Assembly: GCA_963731125.1 (NCBI GenBank)
Contig: CAVSVP010000009.1
Location: 310,001-374,000 of the forward strand
DNA length: 64,000 bases
Direction of reading: 5' to 3'
DNA from: CAVSVP01 sp963731125
Lineage (GTDB): Bacteria; Pseudomonadota; Gammaproteobacteria; Competibacterales; Competibacteraceae
Part shown: positions 28,061-37,468 of the stretch, piece by piece
Layout: each line of letters opens with the position of its first letter
Position numbering within the stretch: position 1 is the first letter of the stretch
Notes under the pieces: generated by a model
Told to the model about the DNA's origin: nothing
Databases searched by the model: none
What the model saw: only the letters and a program-made list of their open reading frames with translations
Position numbers and translations under genes: made by a program

Positions 28061-28340
28061 GTACAGCAACTGCCCTCTGGGCGATGAAAGACGGGAAGAT
28101 TCAAGGTTACCACCGCGATCGCTTAGCGGTGGTTTACGTGAGACAATCGACGGTGCAACAGATCAGCCGTCACCGGGAGTCGACGCGACTCCAATACGGA
28201 TTGGTGGAACGCGCGTTAGCGCTGGGCTGGCCACGGGAACGGGTGCTGGTGATTGATGAGGATCAGGGGCTTTCGGGCCGCTCGGCCGAAGGCCGGCTCG
28301 GCTTTCAGCGGCTGGTGGCGGAGGTGGGTCTCAATCATGT
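28057..28340 (+). pseudogene. Serine recombinase, N-terminal fragment
   Basis: The fragment starts MSTATALWAMKDGKIQGYHR. It contains LAVVYVRQSTVQQISRHRES with the catalytic serine in RQST, then LVIDEDQGLSGRSAEGRLGF and QRLVAEVGLNHVG of the resolvase domain. Homology stops at about 28340. The rest of the frame to 28413 (SVLPISLRDPAWHR) belongs to the IS66 left side. About 90 residues of a protein that normally exceeds 500 remain, so no activity is expected. Confidence 0.82.
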
Positions 28341-28436
28341 GGGAAGTGTCCTTCCGATAAGCCTGCGTGACCCGGCGTGGCATCGCCAATTAAGGTATGC
28401 ACTGAACTGGTAACGGTATATAAAGAAGAGGTGCAG

Positions 28437-28862
28437 ATGGCGATAAAGACGGTCTCCCAAGCTGAGCAGGCCTTGGCCGAACTGGCCGAACGGTTTAGGC
28501 ACTGGCGCCGGCATCGTGCCCATCGGCACGAACGGATACCGGCACCGCTGTGGGATCAGGCGGTGGTATTAAGCGAGGTGTTGCCGAATGGCCAGGTGGC
28601 TAGAGCGCTGGGCCTCAGCGCCACAGACTTGAAAAACCGCCGGCTGGCCCAGCAAACCCAGGTACCGACCCCGGCGCCGGGGAGCGATCCCCAGTTTATC
28701 GAGGTAACCCCCGCGGGACCGGGTGCAAACGGTGAGTCAAGCGGCCCACAGGTGGAACTGGAGCGGCCTGACGGGTGGCGCATGCGCCTTTGCGGTGCTA
28801 CGGCGGGCGAACTCGGCGAGCTGGTGCGGGTGTTTATGGAGGGCGGGCGATGCTGCAGCTAA
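28437..28862 (+). CDS. IS66 accessory protein TnpA
   Basis: A 141-residue IS66 OrfA-type protein, MAIKTVSQAEQALAELAERF. A helix-turn-helix region reads PAPLWDQAVVLSEVLPNGQV and ARALGLSATDLKNRRLAQQ. The proline-rich middle and C-terminal VELERPDGWRMRLCGATAGE are family features. The ATG at 28437 follows GAAGAGG. It overlaps tnpB by 13 bases. The frame is intact although the IS66 element as a whole is broken. Confidence 0.85.
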   Translation: MAIKTVSQAEQALAELAERFRHWRRHRAHRHERIPAPLWDQAVVLSEVLPNGQVARALGLSATDLKNRRLAQQTQVPTPAPGSDPQFIEVTPAGPGANGESSGPQVELERPDGWRMRLCGATAGELGELVRVFMEGGRCCS

Positions 28863-29200
28863 CCCCCCAGAGTCGCATCTTCGTGGCGGTCGAACCGGTG
28901 GATTTTCGCCAAGGTATCGATGGCCTCGGCGGCTTGTGCCGGCGTGCCCTGGCCCATAATCCCCTGGACGGCGCGGTCTATGTGTTTCGCAACCGCGCCG
29001 GAACCGGGCTAAAAATTCTATGCTACGACGGGCAGGGGTTTTGGTTATGCACCAAGCGCTTGTCTCAGGGGCGGCTGCCGTGGTGGCCCAGCGCCGCGAA
29101 CCCCACCTACCGGCTCTCGGCGCGGGAGCTGCCTATCCTGCTCTGGAATGGCTTGCCAGCGCAGGCCGCGATGGCTGAGGACCCCCTATGGCAGGATAGA
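28850..29200 (+). CDS. IS66 accessory protein TnpB, end altered by IS3
   Basis: The IS66 Orf2 protein, starting MLQLTPQSRIFVAVEPVDFR, with FRQGIDGLGGLCRRALAHNP, VYVFRNRAGTGLKILCYDGQ, GFWLCTKRLSQGRLPWWPSA. About 117 residues are native, close to the usual size. The IS3 element then begins at 29201 and supplies an extra tail to a stop at 29242. The protein may still fold, but its partner tnpC is truncated. Confidence 0.82.
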
Positions 29201-29254
29201 TGTCGTCCCACAGAAAGCGTAAACTGTCAATTGAGGGGGTGAAGGTGAGAGACG

Positions 29255-29755
29255 ATGAGAACCTATTCGGCAGAATTTAAGGCCAGCATCATTGAGAAAC
29301 GGTTACCCCCGCAGCATGTGGAGGTGGTGCAGTTGGCCCAGGAAAGCGGGATTCCCAAGGATACGCTTTACAGCTGGCGGAGCCAGGCCCGCCGGGAACG
29401 GGGCCTGACGGCATCGCCGGCGGCGGAGGCGGGACACCGCTGGAGTAGTGAAGAGAAGGTTACCGTCGTGGTGGAGACGGCGGCGCTGAATGAGGCGGCA
29501 TTGGGCGAATACTGCCGTCAGCGCGGGCTCTATCCGGAACCAATCACCACCTGGCGTGCGGCCTGCCAACAGGCCAATCCGGTGGCCCCCTCCCCCAAAG
29601 CGCGTCCCTTAAGCGAGGCCCAAGCCGATAAACGGCGGATTCGCGACCTGGAGCGCGAATTGCGCCGCAAGGACAAAGCCTTAGCCGAGGCGGCGGCGTT
29701 GCTGGTGCTCCAAAAAAAAGCCCAGGCCATCTGGGGGGACAGCGAGGACGTCTGA
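29255..29755 (+). CDS. IS3 OrfA (DNA-binding) protein
   Basis: A 166-residue OrfA, MRTYSAEFKASIIEKRLPPQ. Two helix-turn-helix modules are visible: VVQLAQESGIPKDTLYSWRS and AALGEYCRQRGLYPEPITTW. A leucine-zipper-like coiled coil RRIRDLERELRRKDKALAEA and AALLVLQKK follows. A run of eight A at 29712-29719 (Q-K-K codons) is a good slip site: a -1 shift there enters the OrfB frame, which is open from that point. OrfA alone ends QAIWGDSEDV. Confidence 0.88.
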   Translation: MRTYSAEFKASIIEKRLPPQHVEVVQLAQESGIPKDTLYSWRSQARRERGLTASPAAEAGHRWSSEEKVTVVVETAALNEAALGEYCRQRGLYPEPITTWRAACQQANPVAPSPKARPLSEAQADKRRIRDLERELRRKDKALAEAAALLVLQKKAQAIWGDSEDV

Positions 29756-29781
29756 TTAGCCCGATAGCTCGCCAGCAAGCG

Positions 29782-30819
29782 GTGGCGCTGATTGCCGAAG
29801 CCCACCGCCAGGGGGCTCGCTTAGCGCCGGCGTGTCGCCAGCTGGGCCTGAGTCTGCGCACCTATCAGCGCTGGACCCAGGGGGAAGCCGTCAAGGCCGA
29901 TGGCCGTCCGACGGCAGCGCGCCCCCCGCCAGCCAATCAACTCAGTGCGGCAGAACGGGCGCAGGTGTTGGCAACCTGCCATACCCCTGCGCCTGCCAGG
30001 TTGCCGCCCAGTCAAATCGTGCCGCGCTTGGCAGATCAAGGGGAGTACCTGGCCTCGGAATCCACCTTCTACCGAATTCTGCATGACGCGGAGGAACAAC
30101 GCCATCGGGGGCGCAGCCGCGCTCCCCGGCCACCGGCGCCGCCGCCGCGCCACTGTGCCCGCGGCCCATGCGAGGTCTGGTCATGGGATATCACTTGGTT
30201 GCCAGGCCCAGTGAAGGGGCTGTTTTTCTACCTCTATCTCATTATTGACCTCTATAGCCGCAAAATCGTCGGCTGGGAAGTGTATGCGTGCGAAAGTGCA
30301 GCCTATGCCGCTGAGGTGGTGCGCCGGGCGGTCCTGGTGGAGCAGTGTCGGGATCAGCCCTTGGTGCGGCATGCCGATAATGGCAGTCCCATGAAGGGCA
30401 GTGCCTTATTGGAAACGCTCTACCGGCTCGGGGTCGTGACCTCCTACAGCCGCCCCCGGGGGAGCAATGACAACCCATTCTCGGAGGCCGTCTTTCGGAC
30501 CTGTAAATATCGGCCGGAATACCCTGAGCACGGATTTGCCTCGCTGGAGGCCGCCCGTGCGTGGATACTGCAGTTCGTGACCTGGTACAATCACGACCAT
30601 CGCCATAGTCGGATTCGCTTCGTGACCCCGCACGAACGCCATAGCGGCCAAGAAGCCGCCATCATAGCGCAACGCGAGGCGGTGTATGAACAGGCCAAGG
30701 CACGCCACCCCGAGCGCTGGCAGGGCGCCATCCGCAACTGGAAGCCGGTGACGGAGGTGTGGCTTAACCCAGCCGCTGAGGTGCTGGACCATGTTCCCGG
30801 TCTACCACAGACCGAATAG
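29782..30819 (+). CDS. IS3 OrfB integrase-type transposase
   Basis: A 345-residue DDE integrase domain protein. The catalytic residues are in VWSWDITWLPGPVKGLFFYL, LVRHADNGSPMKG and SNDNPFSEAVFRTCKYRPEY. An N-terminal HTH_21-like region (ACRQLGLSLRTYQRWTQGEA) precedes. GTG at 29782 is an arbitrary start, because the product is probably made as an OrfAB fusion by -1 slippage at 29712-29719; the frame is open from there. No lesion seen. Confidence 0.88.
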   Translation: MALIAEAHRQGARLAPACRQLGLSLRTYQRWTQGEAVKADGRPTAARPPPANQLSAAERAQVLATCHTPAPARLPPSQIVPRLADQGEYLASESTFYRILHDAEEQRHRGRSRAPRPPAPPPRHCARGPCEVWSWDITWLPGPVKGLFFYLYLIIDLYSRKIVGWEVYACESAAYAAEVVRRAVLVEQCRDQPLVRHADNGSPMKGSALLETLYRLGVVTSYSRPRGSNDNPFSEAVFRTCKYRPEYPEHGFASLEAARAWILQFVTWYNHDHRHSRIRFVTPHERHSGQEAAIIAQREAVYEQAKARHPERWQGAIRNWKPVTEVWLNPAAEVLDHVPGLPQTE

Positions 30820-30831
30820 AAAAAGACGACA

Positions 30832-30963
30832 ACTATCTTGACAAACACCGGATGTCTCCGCCAGTATCGCTTGGCGATTGTCTTTCCCTCGGGTTTCGTT
30901 CATGCTGTTCATCGCTAGCTCCCATCGGTCTTGACTACGTTGCTTCACACAGCGTAGTTTACC
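30832..30963. other. Junction debris between IS3 and IS1634
   Basis: No recognisable gene. On the minus strand it gives WELAMNSMNETRGKDNRQAI with no family I can name. It lies between the IS3 right end and the truncated IS1634 transposase. Confidence 0.3.
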
Positions 30964-32328
30964 TTAGATCCCTGCGGGGGCTAGCACGCACTCCTGAGGA
31001 GTCAAAACCATAAATAAATTGTGATTAACTAGCGCGCGCAGCGGGTTGCACCCCTCGGCAGGTATGCTCGCTAACGCCCCGTCGATCTGATAGGTCAGGG
31101 CCTCGGGTGAGCGATCCTTAGCAGGGCGACCCCGCCTCTGATAGTGAGGCACGGCCACGATCCGGGACTCGGCCACCGTGGTCAGCGTGCGGGTGTTCTG
31201 GAAGGCGGCCAGCGCCTGTTCGGCATCGGCGGCACAGGTAAAGGACTGCGCACATAACTTAGTAAACGCCTTGGTATCCGCCTCGCTCTGTTTCCGGCAT
31301 TGCCGAGACACGGTCTTGAGCGCGCGCTGCTGCGCCGCGTCGGAGTCGATCACGAGCCAGCGTTGGGGCACTCCGGCATACGCCGTATTCAGGCACTGAT
31401 AGCGGGTATGCTCATCGAGGGGCGTCATGGTCGCGGGGTCGGTCTGACGGCAGCGCCTCTTGAGCGGCTTTCAGCGTGGCGGGTACCCGCGTGATCCAGT
31501 GCACGTCCTGCAACAACGGCAAGGTCTCGGCCGTATACAGGGCGCTGTCGGCTACCATAACGTCCAGTTCATAGGTCGTGCGCAGCTGTCCCAGATACGC
31601 TTGCAGCGTCTGGCGAAAATGGGTTTTGTCGTCGGCATTGCCGTCCAGCGGCTGCATCAACAGCGGTAACCCCGCCTGGTGCTCCACAATCAGTTGCAGG
31701 ACGGCCTGGTTCAAATCCGGACGGTGGTCGCGACGATAACCGCGGGTGAGGTGAATCACGCCTTCCTCGGCACCGGGCTCGCGGCGGTAGTCGCCATCGA
31801 CATGAAAACCGGTGCTATCCAAGTGCGCCACGCCTACCCGCAGCCCCAGACGCTGGACCGCCTGGGGCGCGATCAGCGCATACAGCTCGGTAACCCCAAC
31901 TTTATACAAGGCGTCCAAGGCCCGGCCCAGCACATCATCGTTGAGCTGTTCGGGCTGAATGCCTTCCCCGACCAGCCGTTCCGTGGGTTTATCCCAGAAA
32001 AATTTCGGCATCAGGTACAAGCGTTGATTGCCAAACCCCAACCCATTAGACATTATCGGTTTTAAGGTTTCGGCGAATTATTATCCTTGATGTACAGGTG
32101 GTTAAGTTGGTCAATAGCTTATTTCCGATAATGTCTATTGAGCACCATCGCCTTGACCGCTTGACCCAATGATACCTGGCGCTTATCCCCATCCTGGATA
32201 ATCGCGCAATCAATCGTCTCCCCAATGCCCAGTTCCTCATACATGCCAGCCACTAACCCTAAATGATCTAACGTCTGGCTTCGGTAACGCGGTGGCACCA
32301 TCGTGCCCGTCTCGATATGGGCTGCCAT
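30964..32328 (-). pseudogene. IS1634-family transposase, broken three times
   Basis: The start is MAAHIETGTMVPPRYRSQTL at 32328 behind GGGAGAGGAC. The frame continues DHLGLVAGMYEELGIGETID and KAMVLN, is cut by an 89-bp MITE (32048-32136), then resumes GLGFGNQRLYLMPKFFWDKP and VGVAHLDSTGFHVDGDY with the first aspartate, and LDVMVADSALYTAETLPLL with the second. A one-base shift at about 31440 separates LPSDRP from TMTPLDEHTRYQCLNTAYAG. The C-terminal part with the catalytic glutamate is lost at about 30990. It sits between IS66 tnpB/IS3 and the tail of tnpC. Confidence 0.82.
32048..32136. mobile_element. 89-bp MITE inside IS1634 transposase
   Basis: Perfect 12-bp terminal repeats, AGACATTATCGG at 32048 and its inverse at 32125-32136, enclose a short AT-rich core. 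The flanks ATT at 32045-32047 and 32137-32139 are a 3-bp duplication. Removing the insert and one ATT restores the transposase frame (VLN-GLGFG), which proves insertion. No coding capacity. Confidence 0.88.
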
Positions 32329-32399
32329 CTGTCCTCTCCCGGGGTGGCTAAAATCGCTTTTGACAGCCGCACCGTGCAAAATTCACTAATCACTGGTAG

Positions 32400-33215
32400 G
32401 GTATGCGGAATGTCGGGTATAGCGCGTACAAAAAGCTCGCCCGCCTGGTCGAGGGCCTTCTGCTGGCCTTCTGCTGGGCGCACGTGCGTCGCGACTTCCT
32501 GGATGCCGGACGGTCCTTTGCCCAGTTGCCGGGGTGGGCGCTGGAGTGGAAGGGGCGTATCGGCACACGCTACCATCTCAACAGGCTTCGGCTCGAGCAG
32601 TGGGAGCCCGAGCGAGCGCTGAGCGACCAGTCCGAGGCCTTTGCGCAATATCACCAGGCGCTGCAAACGAGCCTACAACAACTGCATGATGAGGCCAGCG
32701 CCGTGGTGGCCCCTGCCACCGCCACCGTGCCAACCGATCCTTCCGCCGCTAGCGAAGCTCGCCCGAGTCCGCCTGTGGTACCCTTATCCAAGGGGGCGCA
32801 AACCCGACAAAAGAAGGTGCTCCAGAGCCTGCTTGAGCACTGGCCAGGGCTGACCCGCTTTGTCGATCACCCCGAAGTCCCGCTGGACAACAATCGCGCC
32901 GAGAACACCCTGCGCACCCCGGTGACCGGACGCAAGAACTACTATGGATCAGGTAGCTTGTGGAGTGCGCAGTCGGCGGCCACCCTCTTCTCCGTGCTGC
33001 AGACGCTGGGGCTTTGGGGCATCAACCCGCGGCACTGGCTGATGGTTTATCTCAAGGCATGTGCCGATAATAAGGGTCAACCTCCCCCGGATCTCGATCC
33101 CTTTCTGCCTTGGCGGATGGATGAACCGCGCCGCGCCGCGCTCACCCGACCCTATCCCTCCCAGGCCCCGCCAGTCTCACCCACGGCGCCCGTGCCCGGT
33201 CACGACCGCGCTTGA
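32400..33215 (+). pseudogene. IS66 transposase TnpC, C-terminal part
   Basis: The remaining 270 residues hold LAFCWAHVRRDFLDAGRSFA, the QKKVLQSLLEHWPGLTRFVD linker, LDNNRAENTLRTPVTGRKNY with the catalytic glutamate, and YGSGSLWSAQSAATLFSVLQ. The N-terminal zinc-finger and first catalytic aspartates are lost at the IS1634 junction at about 32396. A proline-rich tail ends at TGA 33213-33215, which overlaps the TTG start of the DUF4338 gene. Confidence 0.85.
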
Positions 33216-34069
33216 GCCATCGCTACTGCGGTCGTTACTTCAGTGCCGAGGAGATCGCCCAGATCCGCCGCCTCATTGCCGAGGCGCCCGGGCGCACCCG
33301 CGCCGAGCTCTCTCGGCTGACCTGTCGGGCGCTGGGCTGGTACAAGCCCGATGGCGGCTTGAAAGACATGTCCGCCCGCGTGGCCATGCTACGGATGCAC
33401 CGCGATGGGCTCATCGAGCTGCCACCCCCGCGTCACCCGCGCCCGCGGGCAACGGTGGCGATCACCTCGCAAACCGATCCCGGGCCGGCGATCGTCAGCC
33501 CCGCTCGGGCTCTCACCCCGCTGCGACTGCAACCGGTTCAAAACCGTCAGGATTCGCGGCGGTGGAACGAGTTCATCCACCGCTACCATTATCTCGGCTA
33601 TCAACCTCTGCCCGGCGCGCAACTGCGCTACCTCATCTTCTGCGATCAGCAGCCGATCGCGCTACTCGGCTTTGGCGCCGCCGCCTGGCAGGTCGCACCA
33701 CGCGATCACTATATCGGCTGGAGCCACGAGCAGCGCCAGCGCCATCTCCCACTGATCGTCAACAATGCCCGCTTTCTGATCCTGCCCTGGGTACACTCCC
33801 GCAATCTGGCCTCCATGATCTTGGCCAAGGCCGCCTGGGTGCTTCCCGGGCACTGGCAGCAGCGCTATGGCTATCGCCCTGTCCTGCTGGAGACCTTCGT
33901 GGAGAAACCCCGCTTTCAGGGCACCTGCTATAAGGCGGCCAATTGGGTTTACCTGGGCCAAACCAAAGGCCGGGGAAAACTGGGACCGGCTCGACAACAG
34001 AGTGTCCCCATCAAGGACTTATGGGTTTATCCCTTGGATCAACACTTCAGGCAGGTGCTAACCCGCTGA
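33212..34069 (+). CDS. DUF4338 (DruA-like) protein linked to IS66
   Basis: An intact 285-residue protein of the DUF4338 family. N-terminal residues 1-80 look like a winged-helix region (SAEEIAQIRRLIAEAPGRTR). The conserved core reads RRWNEFIHRYHYLGYQPLPG (about 110-129), LGFGAAAWQVAPRDHYIGW, IVNNARFLILPWVHSRNLAS (about 188-207), YGYRPVLLETFVEKPRFQGT and CYKAANWVYLGQTKGRGK, with a C-terminal IKDLWVYPL. DruA of the Druantia defence system belongs to this family, but none of the other Druantia genes is here. The TTG start overlaps the tnpC stop (TTGA), so the gene was translated from the IS66 operon and is best seen as an IS66 passenger. Function unknown. Confidence 0.82.
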   Translation: MSHRYCGRYFSAEEIAQIRRLIAEAPGRTRAELSRLTCRALGWYKPDGGLKDMSARVAMLRMHRDGLIELPPPRHPRPRATVAITSQTDPGPAIVSPARALTPLRLQPVQNRQDSRRWNEFIHRYHYLGYQPLPGAQLRYLIFCDQQPIALLGFGAAAWQVAPRDHYIGWSHEQRQRHLPLIVNNARFLILPWVHSRNLASMILAKAAWVLPGHWQQRYGYRPVLLETFVEKPRFQGTCYKAANWVYLGQTKGRGKLGPARQQSVPIKDLWVYPLDQHFRQVLTR

Positions 34070-34292
34070 TATTTGTGACGGTGGGTTGGTCGAATATTTA
34101 CCGGTAATTCTATGTAAATCGTTGATTTATAATGAGTATGGTTTGTGCTACGGCATATTTTATTCACAGTGTAAGGCGCTGAATCTTCAGAACTTCCGAA
34201 AAAATGAGCGAACCGAGGCTACAAAGTCTTATTTCAGAACATCAGTCAGTGTAACCGAATCTTTTATCAGTTCGCTTCGGATATCATACGCG
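34070..34292. other. Non-coding gap with dispersed repeat and TSD
   Basis: No gene. It holds the second copy of the zapE-upstream repeat (34117-34225) and, at 34285-34292, the left copy CATACGCG of the duplication made by the next element. The IS66 right end could not be located here. Confidence 0.6.
34117..34225 (+). repeat. Dispersed repeat, second copy
   Basis: The sequence follows 20478-20370 (minus) closely: TCGTTGATTTATAATGAG, GCATATTTTATTCACAG, GCGCTGAATCTTCAGAACTT and AATGAGCGAACCG match in order and spacing over about 105 bp. Any similarity ends soon after GCGAACCG. No coding role here. Confidence 0.75.
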
Positions 34293-36081
34293 CAGCAATT
34301 CAGAGCGTTGAGAAAAAATCAGTAGGCTCAACCAAGTAGGCGATAGCCTAAAAAATATTTTTCCGGCTATTGGGCGCTGTGAAGAAAGGCTAACTGAAGG
34401 CGTTGAAGGCCTTATCATGAAGCTTTTTGTCACTCGGAGGCCCCATGAAAAAGCGCGCCAACGCTCACCTTCAACGCCAGCGTAACAAGAAACCACATCA
34501 GCGCGTCCCGCGTCAAGCCAAGCGCCGCCTCAGCGGTAGCGCCCAGAGCCGGGGGGAAACGGGGGTCGGTGAGTTGTTCAAGACCATTCCGCATGTTTTC
34601 CCGGACTTGTTGGAGCGCTTGCGCGAGCTGGAGGATGGCCGAGGTAAGTCGGACTACGCACTGAGCGAAATCCTGATGGCAGGGATTGCACTGTTTATTT
34701 TCCAGCAGGGCGCGCGCAACGCGTTTAACAATAAGCGCCAGGCAGCCAAGTTCAAACGGCCCGACCAGAAGCTGTTCAAGCTGCGTCTGCCGCATCGGGA
34801 TACGGTACACCGCGTGCTGTGTCGGTGGGCCGATGCGCCGCTCGCGCGCCTCCAGCAGGGGTTGGTGAAAACGCGACTGGAGAAGAAGGTGCTGCACCCG
34901 TACCGCTTGTGTAAGCGCCACGTTGTGGTCGCCATCGATGCCACCGGCACGATGAGCTTTACCGCGCGGCACTGCGAGCAGTGGTTGCACCAGACCTGCA
35001 AGAGCGGCCCAACCACCTCCTTTCATAACGTCCTGGAGGCCAAGCTGATCCCCCCCCATGGCTTGGCGATCTCGCTGGCCAGCGAATGGATCGCCAACCC
35101 GCTGGACGAGGATGAGAAACAGGCCGGTGAAAGGCGCGCCTTCGGGCGTCTGGCGGCTACGCTCAAGCGGCGCTATCCGCGCTTGCCGAGGTGGCTGAGC
35201 GCCGCTGGCCTGTCCCCCCTATCAAGGCTTTTTCGAGATCTGCCAGGCGAACGGCTGGGCCTTTATCCTGACCTTTAACGACGGCAACCTGCCCAGCCTC
35301 TGGGAAGAGGTGCGGGCGTTACTGCCACTCAATCCAGACCAGCACCGCCACGAGCGCCGCATCCAGGGCCCGGCGCGGATTGCGCAAGACTTTCGTTGGC
35401 TAACCGACCTCGACTATCACGGCCATCGACTCCAGTGGCTGGAATGCGTTGAGACGCTTACCCCCAGCCAGTGCGGCGAGTCCACCCGCAGCCGCTTCGT
35501 CCACGTGACCAATCTGGCGGTGACCGCGGCCACCGTCGCCATGCTCAGCCGCACCGGGCGCTTGCGCTGGAAGATCGAAAAGGCGGGCTTCAACAGCCAA
35601 AAGCATCAGGGCTACGCGTTGCAGCACCAGTATGCACGGGGCAGCTGGCCAGGGGCGAAGAACTATTATCAGTGCCTGCAAATCGGCCATTTGATCAATC
35701 AGCTGACGGTCCTGAGCACGGCCTTTCAGCCGCTGTTGCACGGCAAGATCACACGCCGCCACCGGTCCCAGACGAGGATGGCGTTTCTCCTGTACGGTCA
35801 GCTGCGCCGCTCCACCCTCAAGAAACTCACCCAACGCCGCTGTCAGATGCGCTTCACTTAGCCCCAGGTGGAGATCGCCTGCGCCGAGATTCAGGCCTTA
35901 CCCTACAGCCCTAGGAGACTGCGCTATACTCCAGACCGACAAGGCGAACGCCAGCTGACTTCGGCAACGGTGACCGCCGTCATTGGCGGCGATTACGGGC
36001 CAGAAGCACAGGCCCGTGGCGCCCTGCAATCGACCGCACCCTCACGTCGGCTTACACCGGGGGGGACGCTCTGAATTGCTG
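34293..36081 (+). mobile_element. 1.79-kb IS element, family unassigned
   Basis: The ends CAGCAATTCAGAGCGT at 34293 and its exact inverse at 36066-36081 define the element. The 8-bp duplication CATACGCG lies at 34285-34292 and 36082-36089, so the boundaries are exact. A related right end lies at 69-84. Confidence 0.92.
34445..35861 (+). pseudogene. Transposase of the 1.79-kb element, frameshifted
   Basis: The start MKKRANAHLQRQRNKKPHQR at 34445 follows GGAGG. The first catalytic aspartate is in VVVAIDATGTMSFTARHC (about 160). A frameshift in a run of six C at about 35214-35219 breaks RWLSAAGL from YQGFFEICQANGWAFILTFN and DGNLPSLWEEVRALLPLNPD. The end contains RWKIEKAGFNSQKHQGYALQ with the catalytic glutamate and YYQCLQIGHLINQL. 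Relatives usually have an aspartate in the DGLYP-type segment at the break; here the codons read AAGLSP, so a catalytic residue also seems lost. Confidence 0.75.
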
Positions 36082-36112
36082 CATACGCGATGGAAACTGG
36101 ACCTACGTTCCT

Positions 36113-37468
36113 TTATTCTTTACCCTTAAACAAAGCAGAGTTTAACTGGTGACGGTTTAATAACTTGTAAAAATCCGTACGATTGCGCTGCGCCAAGCGC
36201 GCTGCTTGAGTCACATTGCCTTGAGTCAGTTGCAAAAGCTGTACTAAATAATCACGCTCAAAGCGGCTACGCGCCTCGGCTAAAGACATAATTTCGTCTG
36301 TTTTATCGCGCAGGGCTTTTTTTACTAAAACTGCAGGAATAATGGGGGTAGATGCTAGAGCTACGCAGTATTCAACCACATTATAAAGTTGGCGTACATT
36401 ACCCGGCCAAGCATTGCTTATCAACAGCTCTAAGGCTTCAGGAGCAAAGCCGTTGATGCTGCGCTTATTTTTTGTGCTTAAACGAACCAGAAAGTATTCC
36501 GCTAGCAATGGAATATCTTCACGCCGCTGACGCAGGGGAGGTAGTACCAAATTGACTACGTTGAGCCGATAATACAGGTCCTCACGAAATTCTCCCTGTT
36601 CTAGGAGTTCTTCCAAGTTGCGATGAGTTGCTGAGACAATACGTACGTCCACGTCTACACTTTGCGTAGAACCCACTGGACGAACCTGACGATCCTGCAG
36701 CACCCGCAGCAATTTAGCCTGTAAGACCAGAGGCATGTCGCCGATTTCATCTAGAAACAGTGTACCTTTATTGGCCGCTAGAAAAAGTCCTTGATGGGTG
36801 GCTGTAGCGCCTGTAAAAGCTCCTTTGAGATGACCAAACAGTTCGGATTCGAGTAATTCAGCAGGAATAGCATTACAGTTAATCGCCAAGAAGGGTCGTT
36901 TCCGGCGCAAGCTAGCTCGATGCACAGCTCTAGCCAATAATTCCTTACCTGTGCCACTTTCCCCACTGATAAATACGCTGGCTTCACTCTGAGCCACCAG
37001 CCAAGCTTCCCTTAACAACGCTTCAAGCGCAGGGCTGCGGGTGATAATGTCACAACGCCAGTCGTCACCATTTTCTGCGCACTGCGAACTCGGCCCTGTT
37101 AAATTCAATCCCTTACGCACCTGCTCTAAAAGTTCATTACTATTAAAGGGTTTACTGAGGAAACTATATACTCCGGCATGGGCCGCCTTGACAGCATCTG
37201 GAATCGTACCATGCGCGGTTAGAATAATGACCGGTATGTCAGGACGCCGTCGCTGTACCTGCCGAAACAAATCCATGCCGTCCATGCCTCCCATTCGCAT
37301 ATCAGTGATAATTAATCTAGGCTGCACTGTCTCCAGACAGGCAAGAGCCGCCTCACCGCTTTCTACAGCTTCCAAACTGCAACCAACCGTTTTCAGGCGT
37401 AGCGATAACAAGCGCAGCAAATCGGGATCATCATCCACGAGTAAAATATCGCGCTGCGTATTGTTCAT
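36113..37468 (-). CDS. glrR: Sigma-54-dependent response regulator GlrR
   Basis: This is a 451-residue NtrC-type activator. The receiver (1-120) has ILLVDDDPDLLRLLSLRLKT, the phospho-site LIITDMRMGGMDGMDLF and VYSFLSKPFNS. The AAA+ domain (about 140-370) has Walker A ISGESGTGKELLARAVHRAS, the sigma-54 contact GAFTGATATHQGLFLAANKG and Walker B GTLFLDEIGDM. A C-terminal Fis-type helix-turn-helix ends NVTQAARLAQRNRTDFYKLL. The receiver closely resembles E. coli GlrR (VIILTAHGTIPDAV). It overlaps the qseG-like gene by four bases, and its kinase is the first gene of the operon. In enterics GlrR activates the small RNA glmY. Confidence 0.92.
   Translation of the reverse strand: MNNTQRDILLVDDDPDLLRLLSLRLKTVGCSLEAVESGEAALACLETVQPRLIITDMRMGGMDGMDLFRQVQRRRPDIPVIILTAHGTIPDAVKAAHAGVYSFLSKPFNSNELLEQVRKGLNLTGPSSQCAENGDDWRCDIITRSPALEALLREAWLVAQSEASVFISGESGTGKELLARAVHRASLRRKRPFLAINCNAIPAELLESELFGHLKGAFTGATATHQGLFLAANKGTLFLDEIGDMPLVLQAKLLRVLQDRQVRPVGSTQSVDVDVRIVSATHRNLEELLEQGEFREDLYYRLNVVNLVLPPLRQRREDIPLLAEYFLVRLSTKNKRSINGFAPEALELLISNAWPGNVRQLYNVVEYCVALASTPIIPAVLVKKALRDKTDEIMSLAEARSRFERDYLVQLLQLTQGNVTQAARLAQRNRTDFYKLLNRHQLNSALFKGKE

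Larger units (their letters stand above)
29201..30831 (+). mobile_element. IS3-family element
   Basis: The ends read TGTCGTC at 29201 and, inverted, TGTCGTC ending at 30831, with similarity extending a few bases outward. The TG and CA termini are typical of IS3. Length is 1631 bp. No target duplication is seen; the flanks AGA and ACT differ, so later rearrangement is likely. Confidence 0.75.

Noticed and set aside
33061..33933. A 290-residue open frame on the plus strand
   Set aside because: It overlaps the DUF4338 gene in another frame, is rich in P/R/S as GC-rich shadow frames are, and has no motifs.
33212..34069. A Druantia defence system
   Set aside because: Only the DUF4338 member is present; no large helicase or other Druantia genes in the window.
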